DNA of 64,000 nucleotides from Apostichopus japonicus (lineage: Eukaryota; Echinodermata; Holothuroidea; Aspidochirotida; Stichopodidae). Each line of letters begins with the position of its first letter. The stretch's first letter is position 1. Where the stretch lies: NCBI RefSeq assembly GCF_037975245.1, contig NC_092582.1:206001-270000 (forward strand). The letters run 5' to 3'. This document shows, piece after piece, positions 50,579-62,100 of the stretch. The position numbers and the translations under genes are program-made. The notes beneath the pieces are model-generated. The model was not told the origin of the DNA, searched no databases, and worked only from the letters and a program-made list of their open reading frames with translations.

Positions 50579-51376
50579 ATACAATACTAATGGATTTAAC
50601 AATTCGGGATCAAAATAGCCAGGATCAGTTGGAGAGGTTGAGAAGCTAACCACAATACCAACAACAAAGATTATTAATGACGTCAGAAACCGCAGTAGGC
50701 GTAGAAGAGGGAATATAACGTCGAATGATGCATTTGAAAAGTTTGTGGCTATTAGATTAGTTAGATTCACATTTATCCGTGTATAGAAGTGGATCCTCAA
50801 TGAATGGAGGGTAGATTGTGGATCCTAAAACTAACCACAGCGATTTGAGTATAGCACATATTTAGACCAGTTATTGCACCGTTAGCATTATACCATGTTA
50901 CGGACATACCGAAAAACACCGTCACCCCAATTACTGGGACGTGCAACAGCAACAAAAGTGAGAGTTAGTGGTACCCATTCTGGGTGCGAGGAAAACCATT
51001 GTAATAGCTAGAAATCCAAAGATGAGAGATATAAGTTTTAAAATAATGGCTAGTTTATTTCACTGGATTTATGAAAATCGAGTTATTAGAATTTCCTGCC
51101 CAACCAGGGCCGCAATAGCATTGATACCAGAAGACACGGTGCAAAGTACGAAGGAAATAAAGAAATCCAGCCATGGATGGAATGTTTTGAAATCCCATTA
51201 GCTGATCGACCCTCTTGATCTTGCTTGCGGTGACTGGATCACAACCGGCGTAGTATGCATATATGCCAAACACCGGTTGCTACCGAGATTAGCTCAAGAG
51301 CGACCGTAAAATCGATGCCGAGACCAGCCGGATCATAGATATATAATGATATTTGGGTTTGTATTTCCCCTAAAAA
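50579..51376 (-). pseudogene. Intronless pseudogene of an SLC5A (SMCT-like) sodium-coupled transporter
   Basis: In order on the - strand, in changing frames, are pieces of one SLC5A8/SLC5A12-type protein: QISLYIYDPAGLGIDF, IYAYYAGCDPVTASKI, KRVDQLMGFQ, FVLCTVSSGINAIAALVGQE, LISLIFGFLAITMVFLAP, a FFGMSVTWYNANGAITGL piece, GSTIYPPFIEDPL and a last membrane helix FLTSLIIFVVGIVVSFST followed by DPELLNPLV. These correspond to the second half of the transporter, through its last transmembrane segments. They occupy about 800 bp with no introns, although the animal genes are split into many exons; at least three frameshifts and two stops interrupt them. A processed pseudogene is the simplest reading. 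The N-terminal half was not recognised upstream. Confidence 0.82.
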
Positions 51377-51385
51377 GCGCACTAC

Positions 51386-53952
51386 GCATAGTATAAAAAT
51401 GGCGCTCCATACTATTCCATTACAAGCAGTATCATATAGCGATATGTAATCCACATGCACGCATTTGAACAAAAGTTGTCTGCTATACATATCATGCGTA
51501 GCCTAGCTAAGGTACACAGTTAGAAATCCCATAGATATATGATTAGGATAGGAAAAATGGAGGGAATACGAATTCGATGAGGCCGTTGGTAAACGACTCT
51601 TAGAACTTTCACCTCGTACGAATCCTGTCAAAGGTTTGCTGATATCATAAGTTACCGAAACGGAAGTTTGAGAATAAGCCTGAGTTACAACCACCAATAG
51701 GAAGACTGAGTATGATATTTTTTCCAACAAATTTGATGTACAGTAAATTCGGTCTTAGCCTACGTTGAGTTTGTTGTAGCCTAACGGTTCGTATTAGGCC
51801 AAAGTTAGGCATAGTCTAGACATACAGTGGTTATGAAAACTGATCAGTCGTACGGTATTATCACTATCAGTAGGCCAGGCTATAGTAAAGCAGCTTAACT
51901 AAACCGAGGCATAAGTTCAGAACAGGCTGTATACAGGTATGTTTAGCTTATTAAAGAAGTCAATCCCCCATTCACAAACTGGTCTAGCCTAGGCTAGGTT
52001 AACTCTAGTTAGCTTACAGTAGGCTTTACTTTGATTTCAAATTTGTAGGCCTAGGCTAGCCCAGTTATTAATATTAGTTGCCAGGCTTTACAAAATTATC
52101 CTTACACTTAGGCCTAATTTTAGTAATGAAAAGACCTCACATTCATTACCTTATGTGTCTTGACTGTTGGCTAATTTCTCAGGATTGTTTTCTTGTTTTG
52201 TTAGTTTTCGAGAACCCAGGGCTTATGCAATGGCAAGTCACAATGTATGGTGGTGTATGGTAAATTCCTGTGTTCCCTAGCAATTTGCGTATTGTCTTTA
52301 ATATGTAGCTGCACTGATAGACACTGTAACTTAGTTGCTGTGATCATAAGAACAATTGTAACCACTTTTTCAACCAAAACTTTTTGCAGCCAAGCAGAGT
52401 TACATATTTCATGAGTTTTAATCCATTTCAGGTATATGTTGATCAAGTTGTGTTTTTTTTTAAAGCTTTTAACACCCTCCCCCCAGGTTTGCACATTTTT
52501 TGGGCATTTGGAAATCTTTACTCCTTAAAAAACCAAAATCAGTATGAATATGATACCACTACTCTCTGGGACCTGAGCTTAGAGGATCAGAGCATAGCAA
52601 ACAGCATCCAGAGTCAATGGATGTATACTTAGGCCTACACTACAGTTAAACGAATGTGTCAATTTAGGGGTATGAAAGAACTTGACACGACAAACATTTT
52701 GTGGTCAAATTCTGCTCAATTGTATGTTGCGGAGGCATAGAACAATAAATATTTTGAGATTATTACATTTCTGAGGAACTGCACACATGAAAAATGCATA
52801 CAGTTGAGTGCATTGGATTTTTCATTGATAGACATTGTTGATCAAATCCTTAAATGCATCAATTATGAGTCCATCTACTGTATAGTAGGCTTAGACTTCA
52901 ATGTTCAGCATTTGATACACAATCCATTTGGTTAGACTTCTCAATGGAGTCATTTGTGTCGTCAGGCATTTCTATTGAAGGAATTGTAAGAAAACTTATT
53001 TGACAATCAATATTCAATATTTTAGAAATCCTTGACATTTATGAAAAATTATGAAAACAGCTACACATGTCTTAACACCTACTGCACTTATTCATGTACT
53101 GTATTAGCTTCAGCTTATAAACTTCCATGTATGAATATGTATGCATTTACCAGTGTATAAACTAGTACATTTTGTATAATAATCCAGGGAAGTTTCTTGG
53201 AATACCTTTAACTTACAGTATACATGTGTGCTAAATTTGGAACCAATGATGATGCCCTTAAATCTTAAAACAGTTACATTGTTTCTAGTAAATATTAATT
53301 GTGGTTACCTCAAGCCTACCAGGATGGGAGTTTGGTTTATACATAGTTCTAAGCCAGCTTTAAAAACTCACAGGCCTGAATGGACAGTCATTGTGATTGA
53401 GAAGCTTGAACTGTTTTTCGCCATATTGGGAGATTTGTAACGTTAGGAATATTTTGAAGAACATTTAGTGTTGATGGAGGATTGCATTTTGGAAATGTTT
53501 TTCTCTCAGTCTCACTGTTGATTAATATAGGGCCATCCAAAATGAGAACTTACATGTTGTGGTTATTCAGGACTTGATTTTGTAAATCATTTGGAAATGT
53601 TGATTTTGAGCCAGGTTCTTTTCTTTAACATTAATTATTGGATAACTTTAAAATTTAAAAAATTGAGTCTCCCAGTGCTGTAGGTGAAATGATTGCCTCT
53701 TGTCACTGAGTTGATTGAATTTTGCCCTATTGTATGCAAGCTTGACCAGACACTCAACCTACAGTAGGCTAAAACTCAGTGCACTCCAGAGGATCTACCC
53801 TTCTCCCCTTACACCTGTACAGTACAGTGTGTGAGATCAATGTGAAAGTCTGCATGGATTTGTAAAAAGATCCTTTCACATTGTTCAAGGTTACAACCTT
53901 ATCCTAATTTGCATATTAGAATCTCTGATATATTTTGATTAATATTACTGGA
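51386..53952. other. No gene recognised; possible 5' region of the Polycomb-like gene
   Basis: Contains many taggcctaggctag-type words (51750-52090). Since the coding exon at 55052 begins after a splice acceptor, at least one non-coding first exon must lie upstream, perhaps here or further left. I could not place it. Confidence 0.35.
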
Positions 53953-53960
53953 CCTCATAC

Positions 53961-54878
53961 TAGTGCTGAAAGTCGACTCTTTTTGTCCTCGAGTAATCGC
54001 AAAGCTCTTCTTGTGATTGCTGCGATTACTCGGTTACAGTTATTACGTCATCACTGTCATTTTTACATTCAAAACAGTCAAAACAAATCTTTTTCATGGT
54101 GCACTGTATTTATTTGTTCTTTCGTGTCTTAATGTAAGGTGTCTACATCATGTTAAAACATCTACCAAACAATTATACTGTGAACAACTTCAATGTATAA
54201 CATTTCTTAAAATTGTTCATAGTAAATCAAAAGCTTTCAAATGAATCTATGAGGCTACTAAGTACTGTACAACTACTAGCAATAATAAAAGCAAATGTTG
54301 CAAACAATTAATAGATGTACAGGTAACACCTTGTAGCAGTGTGATGATTAGTATGCAAGAGTTTTCTGTAGAAGGACGTTCTAGGCTAGGCTCTAGCCTA
54401 GCGTGAAGGCAAGCACTTTGAAATTAAACTACATCGCAATGGACACACTCTTCAGACATCCGATCAATGTGATCCAGGCCAGTAATGAAGTAATTGTAAA
54501 CATATTTGAAGAAATGACAAATACTTTGGCAATCGTAACAGATCAACAGATCAAACATTGCTAGGACTGAATGTTGCACTGCAGAACAATGGTATTATTG
54601 ACAAGCAAACGCATGAATCTGACCGGAGCAGGTGCTTGCCGATATGTAACACAGCACAGTGCTAGTGTAGCATTGTGAGAACATGTACTTTTGCGATATT
54701 TGCTGACAAGCTGCTTTAGTGTGGTTTTTGATAGGTTAGGCTATTATTCAAAAACAGTTTATGTTAAGTGCTAGTTTGTTGTTGAGTAATCAATAATAAG
54801 GTTTTGAGCGTGATTAATCAAACTTCCAAAGTGTAATCGCGACTACTGGCGATTAATCCATTACTTCTCTCAGCACTA
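53961..54878. mobile_element. Non-autonomous hAT-like transposon with perfect 8-bp TSD
   Basis: The ends TAGTGCTGAAAG and, reversed, TAGTGCTGAGAG match at 11 of 12. The octamer cctcatac flanks both ends exactly (53953-53960 and 54879-54886). Subterminal regions have gagtaatcgc / gcgattaatcc words. There is no transposase. It lies in the intron just before the first coding exon of the Polycomb-like gene; its right end is 145 bp from the splice acceptor. Confidence 0.9.
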
Positions 54879-55023
54879 CCTCATACTTAGTTCATTAGTG
54901 CCAACTGTACTCTGTCAAAGCTTGTGTCCATGTGTTCAGTAATTATGTGTCAAGATACATATGTGAATTTCCCAACACAATGTGCTGCTTTAATACATTC
55001 TGTTAATCTTTCCATCATTTTAG

Positions 55024-56140
55024 CACTTTCTAGCAGTGTGACTTAAAGAGAATGGACAGTGGTGTTACTCCAGGGCCACCTTTCCTAGAGAAAGAGACTG
55101 GTTCGTTAACAGTCAAGAAAGAGCCAAGTGAGACTGCAAGTGCAATGCTTCAACTACCACCTCCCTTGACTTATGAAGGAGGTTTAAACTCATCCAACAA
55201 AAAGAGAAAGTTTGAAGATGACAACTCTCCCCGTAGAGGGAGGCGTAGCTCCAAAGTGTCACCAAGCTTCGTGAACGAAGAAAGAGAGAGTCCTTTGAAA
55301 GGAAAATCAATGCTTGGAAACAGATACCTCCACAGAGATGTTGCATGTTCCCCTGATGATAGTTCATCACAAATGAATGAAAATAGAGGGAGGGGTGGAG
55401 TGGTTCGACCATACAGAAGGAGAGGACGGGGCCGTGGTCGTGCCCGCGGTAGGGGTGCTACCACAAGAAGCAGGACACAAGACAGTAATAGTCTTTTGGT
55501 CATAGGAAAAAGAAAGAGTCCGTTGAGGAACAATGTTCCAGATATAGGTAGTTTCTCTCCTGTACAAACTGAGAGCAAACTTGTTGGCCTAGGAAAGAGA
55601 AAATTTGGGACACCTGCTTCAGTTACACAAGGACTTGTCAGAGGAAGTTACACAGGTAGAAGGGTCTGGAGAGGTAGGGTCTCAACTCGTTCAAGAGGTG
55701 TAAGAGGAAGACCAAGAAGGGTCAGTGGTGTGGTAAAGAAGTCTGTAGCAAAAAGGTCACTGGGTCCCATCTTGGGCATAGATAATGAAAAATATAAAAT
55801 CAACTACTCTCATACAGTTAAAGCTGTAGAAAATACTGCCGGTTTTGTGTTTAAAGACTTTAGTAAAGACACAAATGAAGTAAAATTGGATAATAACATA
55901 GCAGATACAAGGGTAGATTCTAATGGCAATATCACAAGAATTATCAGTAATGGTGATACCACAAGTGAATCCAGCAAGCTGCTTACTCCTGGTAAGATTC
56001 AGATGTTAAATGGCATGATACATGAAAGAAGACCAATCACAACTGGGGATAGGCTTCCCATTACGCAGTTGTTTGCAGATGGTGATGATGTTCTTGCCAG
56101 GTGGACAGATGGTTTGGTTTATCTTGGCACAATTCAAAAG
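55024..56140 (+). CDS. Pcl: Polycomb-like gene, first coding exon (5' UTR end, N-terminus, half of Tudor)
   Basis: The exon follows a polypyrimidine tract and acceptor (ttttag|cactttc) and ends at aag|gtaaat. Coding starts at 55052. Residues 21-24 (VKKE) fit a sumoylation consensus. Basic clusters at 50-53 (KKRK), 152-155 (GKRK) and 181-184 (GKRK) are likely nuclear localisation signals. Residues 112-135 are an arginine-glycine block ([14 protein letters not shown] core). Residues 216-223 (GVRGRPRR) contain the GRP core of an AT-hook. Residues 250-335 are acidic/polar and unstructured-looking. Tudor begins [20 protein letters not shown], including cage residues W351 and Y357. Vertebrate family members have only about 30-45 residues before Tudor; Drosophila Pcl has a long N-terminus, as here. 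Confidence 0.93.
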
Positions 56141-59100
56141 GTAAATATAGTAAAGGTCAAACCTGCAGAACATGTTATTAAGAGTTTTACATTTTATTCA
56201 ATGGAAGCAATTTATTTTTGCTCAGCTGTGTGAAACTGAATAAGTACTGTTAATAACACTCTTGCTTCAAAAACAAAGCAATGCCATAAGGTCAAGTAAA
56301 TGTCCCGTTTATTACAGAGGGTGGGTGGGGTTTGGTAGGGGAGGGAGACTTGTACAGACTTGATGCAGAAGAACCCAGCAGCGAAATTAACATTGATTTG
56401 GGTGGGACTGTGTGGCTGTGTCCATAAACGCTGAAACTTTGGTACAATAGTCCCTCACCGATAAGGACTTATGCATGATCTGGTGGTGATATGATTATTA
56501 TGTTCAAGAAAATCGTGTGTGCTGTTAAAGATATCTTTGAAAGGACTTGCAAAAATACTGTATATCTTTTTAAATATTTTTCATCCTGAATCTCTGTATT
56601 TACATTTAGGTTGAGGATGAGAAGGAGCAGTGTCTTGTTACTTTTGAAGACAATTCAGAGCACTGGGTTCTTTTTAAGGATATACAAAAAGGTAAAACAA
56701 GATGGAGTATGTTTTTATTGAGTACGGATTCTTTCAAAATGTATTGGTAAATGTGCACCCAGCAAATATCTCTTGAGATATGGGTTATACTATAATGTGC
56801 CTCATTTGTGTGTCTTTATGTAAGACTGTAATGTACTGTATCTCATATGTATGTGTGTCATTATATGTATAATACTATAATGTCTCTCATATGTGTGTTA
56901 CTATATGTATAATACTATAATGTCTCTCATATGTGTGTCACTATATGTATAATACTATAATGTCTCTCATATGTGTGTCACTATATGTATATAATACTGT
57001 AATGTATCTTGTATGTGTGACATACCATATGAATAATACTATGATGTATCTCATATGTGTGTCATTATGTGTTTAATACTATAATGTATCTCATATGTGT
57101 GTCATATTTATACTCGAATGTCTCTCATATGTGTGTCACTATATGTATAGTACTATAAAGTATCTCGTATGTGTGTCATTTTTGTATAATACTATAAATC
57201 TCTCATATGTGTGTCATTATATGTATAATGCTATAATGTATTTATATGTGTGTCATAATATGTAACACTGCAATGTATCTCAATATGTGTGTCATTATAT
57301 GTATAATACTATAATGTCTCTCATATGTGTGTCATATGTATACTAGTGTATCCATGTGTGTCATGATATGTATAATACTATGATGTATCGCATATATGTG
57401 TGTCATTATATGTATAGCACTATAATGTATCTCATATGTGTGTCATTATATATATAATACTATAATGTCTCTCATATGTGTTATTGGTTTCGATGATAAT
57501 CATAACATATGCATTCATGATGGCGTATGTGTGTATGTATTAGGCCTCGACAATTTTTTTAAAACTACTCGCCAACTTGCCACCGAGTCTAAAATTCTAC
57601 TTGACAAAACATTAAACTTACTCGCCATTTTTTCTCGGTAATTGTTTGTGTGATATAAGCCTAGGTAGTACGTTTGGCCTAACTTAGGATATCGCCGTAT
57701 AGTGTTACTGTGAGCAAAAACGATCTATTTAAATTGTGGTTCGTCAAAAGTGTTTAAAACATGAAAATATAAAACGATGAAACGTAAGCATTGTTTAGGA
57801 CTTGCTTTGTAAAAGTGACCACAAAAATAATCAATGGCATGGCTGACCATCTGTAACTTCACTTGACATGACATCAGACTACTGTATCAGTGTATACATA
57901 TGTTAGTATCGTTAACAAGTGAAGATAACACTTGGCACTAACAATTATTATTATTATCCATCGATTACTGAGTGTCGGACTTACAGCTTTCATTGGTCAG
58001 GTCTCAAGAATTATCAATTTGGTTTACTAAAAATGAATCCAAAAACTTCCTGTTGTTCATTTCGTGATATGTAATGTTGTTTCGGCAAAATTATTATTTT
58101 ATTATCATTATTATTTTACGATTGTTCCCTTGAAAGTTCAGTTCGTATCACTACACTTTGTAAAAAGTCACCGCACCTGAAAAATCTCCGTACAGTACAT
58201 AATGTATGTAAAAATAGTGAGCAATTTAACACTGTTATCTGCCATTGACATTAGTCCTTCAACAAAAATGCGATTTGGACTTGCTTCAAGTTCACTGCAA
58301 TACACTTTATAGGAATATATATACATTTACTGTTGCTGATGAAGGAAGAAACCACAAAGCTCAGGCAGCAGTGACATTGCGATACTTTAATAACGTTTTG
58401 TGAAAATATGCGGGCTTTTTTTCCTTATTTAAAAAAAAAATTCTGTTTCTGCTAAGGTTCCCGCGAATACTGCTTGCTTACTTATCTTTGGGAAAATGAC
58501 TAAATGATGGTGTTGAATGAAGTTGGTGATTTGCGTTTTGATGTTGTGTTTGGGGATCGATATCCATCGGTGTGACGTCGCCCTTTACTGGAAAATTACC
58601 TCTTGTCAATTGATGTGGTAGGGTTGAAATCTGTTAAGGACGGGCCATTCTCAGAAATTTGCGTTAAATCCATTAGAGTCTGGGGCAAGTGAAGTGTTCT
58701 GTGGGAAGTTTTGATTCTATTGATGGTTGAGAATTGCCTTTCACAAGCTGCAGAACTCACTGGCAGAACCACTATTACTAGTTGCAGCCTTCCTGGATTA
58801 CAAGCTTGGATAGGGGACCAAATGGAATATTTTTGCCACTGACTTGAGACTTGAGTTGAGCCCACTCTCTTTTAATTTCTTCAAGCCATCTGGGTTGTTC
58901 TGATCATTTAGCAGCAAAGTACTAAAATGATCAGCCGTCCTCCCAAGTTCTTCAACACCCGATACATTCAAAGTTACGTCTTTTCTTGCTGGCCATAATA
59001 AGGGTCAACAATTTGGTTACAGAACTGAAAGTTTGTCGACAAATGCCTCATATTACTGACTTGTGAATTGGGATACAATGTTTGACTTATTGACATGTCA

Positions 59101-62100
59101 GGTAGGCCTTATCGCGCGATTGTGGTTAACCTACTGACAACACTGTTTTCATTTGTACAGATCGTACACACAAGGTTTGAGTTGTCGTTACGCTTTTTTT
59201 TTTTTTTTTCCAGTTTGGTTACACCTATTTTTGCCTCATTTAGTTTGAGCGATTAGTATCAAATTAGTTTTGAGCTGGTAAACAGAGCTGTTCCTAAGGA
59301 CCTACTTGTAACAGTGCACTTGATAATACTACTGTGATGTGTAACATTCTAGGCAAAAGGCCTTTGTTGATTGGCTCACAAGTTATTATTTAGCCTATCG
59401 TATAAAGGCATTGAGCGAATGAGCCACTCGACCAAATGTCGAGCGTGATCCATTTTTTGCTCGCCAGTCGCAAAATTCTACTCGCCATTGGCAAGTTGGC
59501 GACCATATTTGTCGAGGCCTGGTATGTGTGTGTGTGTGTGAGTGCGTTTGTGACGCCCAGCTTGTTAACACGATATCTCAAGAGGGGAAGGTCATACCAA
59601 TGTCATATTTAGTGTTTAGAAGGACCACATTGAGAACAAGAAGCCTATTGTTTTTGGTGGAGGTCAAAGGTCATTTAGGGTCACCAGGGGTCAAATTGTG
59701 AATACCTTGCAACACGATATCTCAAGATGGGAAGGTCAGACCAATTCATATTTGATATATAAAATACAACATTAAGTACAATACGCCTATCGTTTTTGGT
59801 GGAGGTCATTTGGGGTCACCAGGGGTCAAATTGTGAAAACCTTGTAAACACGGTATCTCAAGATGGGAAGCATGGGCAGACTTCATATTTAGTGTGTAGA
59901 AGTACCACATTGAGTACAAAAAGTCTATTGTTTTTGTAGGAGGTCAAAGGTTATTTGGGGTCACCAGGCGTCAAATTGTGAAAACCTCGTAAATGTGATA
60001 TCTCAAGAAGGGAATCATGGGCAGACATCCTATTTGGTGTGGAGTACCACATTGTGTAAAAGAAGCCTACTGTTTTTGGTGGAGGGAAAAGGTCATTTGG
60101 GGTCACCAGGGTCATATGTGTGTCATTATATGTATAATACTTATAATGTATCTCATATGTGTGTTATTATATGTATAATACTGTAATGTATCTCATATAT
60201 GTGTTGTTGTGTGTACTTCTATCATGTATCTCACTTGTATTCACTTTATGTATAATAATTTAATGTACCTGTAACTTCACTTGCATTTCAGTCTGCTACA
60301 AAGTTATTTAACATTTCCATGAGAATACAAACTTGTTTTCAATCTGTGGACTTTCAGCAGCTACATGTAGTAACTTCTTTATTTTTTTTGGTAAACAAAG
60401 ATTACCAAGTGATATGACTTATCGTTATTCTGTTCTAAGTTTTATTTGGTTTTGATCTATAGTTTCCCCTTATCTTTTTTCTTCTTTGACATCATTTTCA
60501 GCTCAAGTAGAAATGGAAGACATCAAGTGCTCTGTGTGCAATGATGGTAATTCTGATTCACCTAACGAAATAGTCATCTGTGACAAGTGTGGAACTGGTA
60601 AGGGACATACTATCTTAACACTTTGACAAGTTAAAGTCTTATTGGGATTGGATGCTACACTGCCAGATAATGTTTCTTGTGGCAGTTTGTGTCAACCAGT
60701 TGTGATATTTTAGATGATGATAAAGCAGCACTCATTGTGCATTTATCACTATGAGATACCATCCACAATGCTGTATGTGCTGCCAAATTCACTTTTCTCG
60801 TTGCTACTTCATTGTATTGAAGGACATATTATTAAGTTTTTTCTCTTATTTGTAAAGGTACGAGTCAGTAAATTCTGTTATCACTGAACCAGCTGGTTCA
60901 GTCTAACATCTCACAAATACATGAGTACAAAAAGATAGTCATGTTTGTCTTAAGTGTTGATGTATAACAGATGTCACTAAGAAATCTATAACTTTTCAAT
61001 AAAAAAACCCTCAGTACTCTGCATAAATACTTTCACAAGGTAAAAGTTGTATACCTGCATCTAGGCAAATTGAGTGCATGTATGGTGGAAAGTGTGGGTT
61101 GGAGGTGGATATAAGTGTGGTAGGAATTGTTTTTGTCATGAATAATTTATGGCAAGAGAGCCTGATATTTGGTTCCTAGGCAGGGTCTTCTTCAGAGGCC
61201 TTTTACATACACAGATTTTGGGCAGTAGATAACTAATTTATTTTGGTGTTAGGAAAACTACAACACAGTGGTAACGGGTGTATAGTAACTTGTTGGAATT
61301 AGGGTCAAGTAAGCAACTCCAATAATGTTGGAGTCATATACATGTGGTCCTATAAATTGCAAATGGTAAGTGTTCAAACCGAATATTGCCGATGATTGTA
61401 ATATCGGAACATAATCGGAATCGGTAAAAATTACGTGGAATACCAGTCACTGTATGTCATACTGATTATTCAAAACCATATGGAAGGTTAGGGATGTCAG
61501 AATTCTGGCAATAGCCGGAAATCCGGCTTTTTATCGTAAGAGTAGGGACAAATATTAAAACTTATGGCTGCCTTTGGTAGTGACTCGAAAACGGAGATAA
61601 TTCCGGAAATTTCCTCTCGGACTAGGACCTACTGTACATACGAAAGTTAGATGTCCTCGGAAAAGTTCCTAAAGTTCATTTCCTGGTCTGGCAATTCAGA
61701 ATGAGACTTCTGCGGTACTTAGGCATATTTCACCTTTAGTGAAAGTGATATTTAAGGTTAAAGAATCGAACACATGACCATTATCCAGTTATGTGTGTTT
61801 TAATCTTATGGTGTTGTTTCTCATTTTCTTATTGTATTTTTTATAGTATTTTTTGGGAAGTGTAAATTTCTAAAACATAATATCTCAAAATAACGTTCAG
61901 ATAAGAATAAAATTCAGATGCAACATACAAGGCCTGGGAAGTTCCATTTCCGGTGATCTGGGAGGGATATTTTGCCAAAACATTCTTGCAACGCTACACA
62001 CCACCAGGCTGGCGCTCCGCTTAGAAAGTCTTTGGGATGTCCAAGTCCCCACAACTTTAAGGCCCAAGGGGCAATCCCTACTGGAATCCCTGGGAAGGTG

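Noticed and set aside
58337-58365. CTGATGA...GAAAC word inside the hAT element
   Set aside because: The spacer cannot form stem II and there is no stem III, so it is not a hammerhead.
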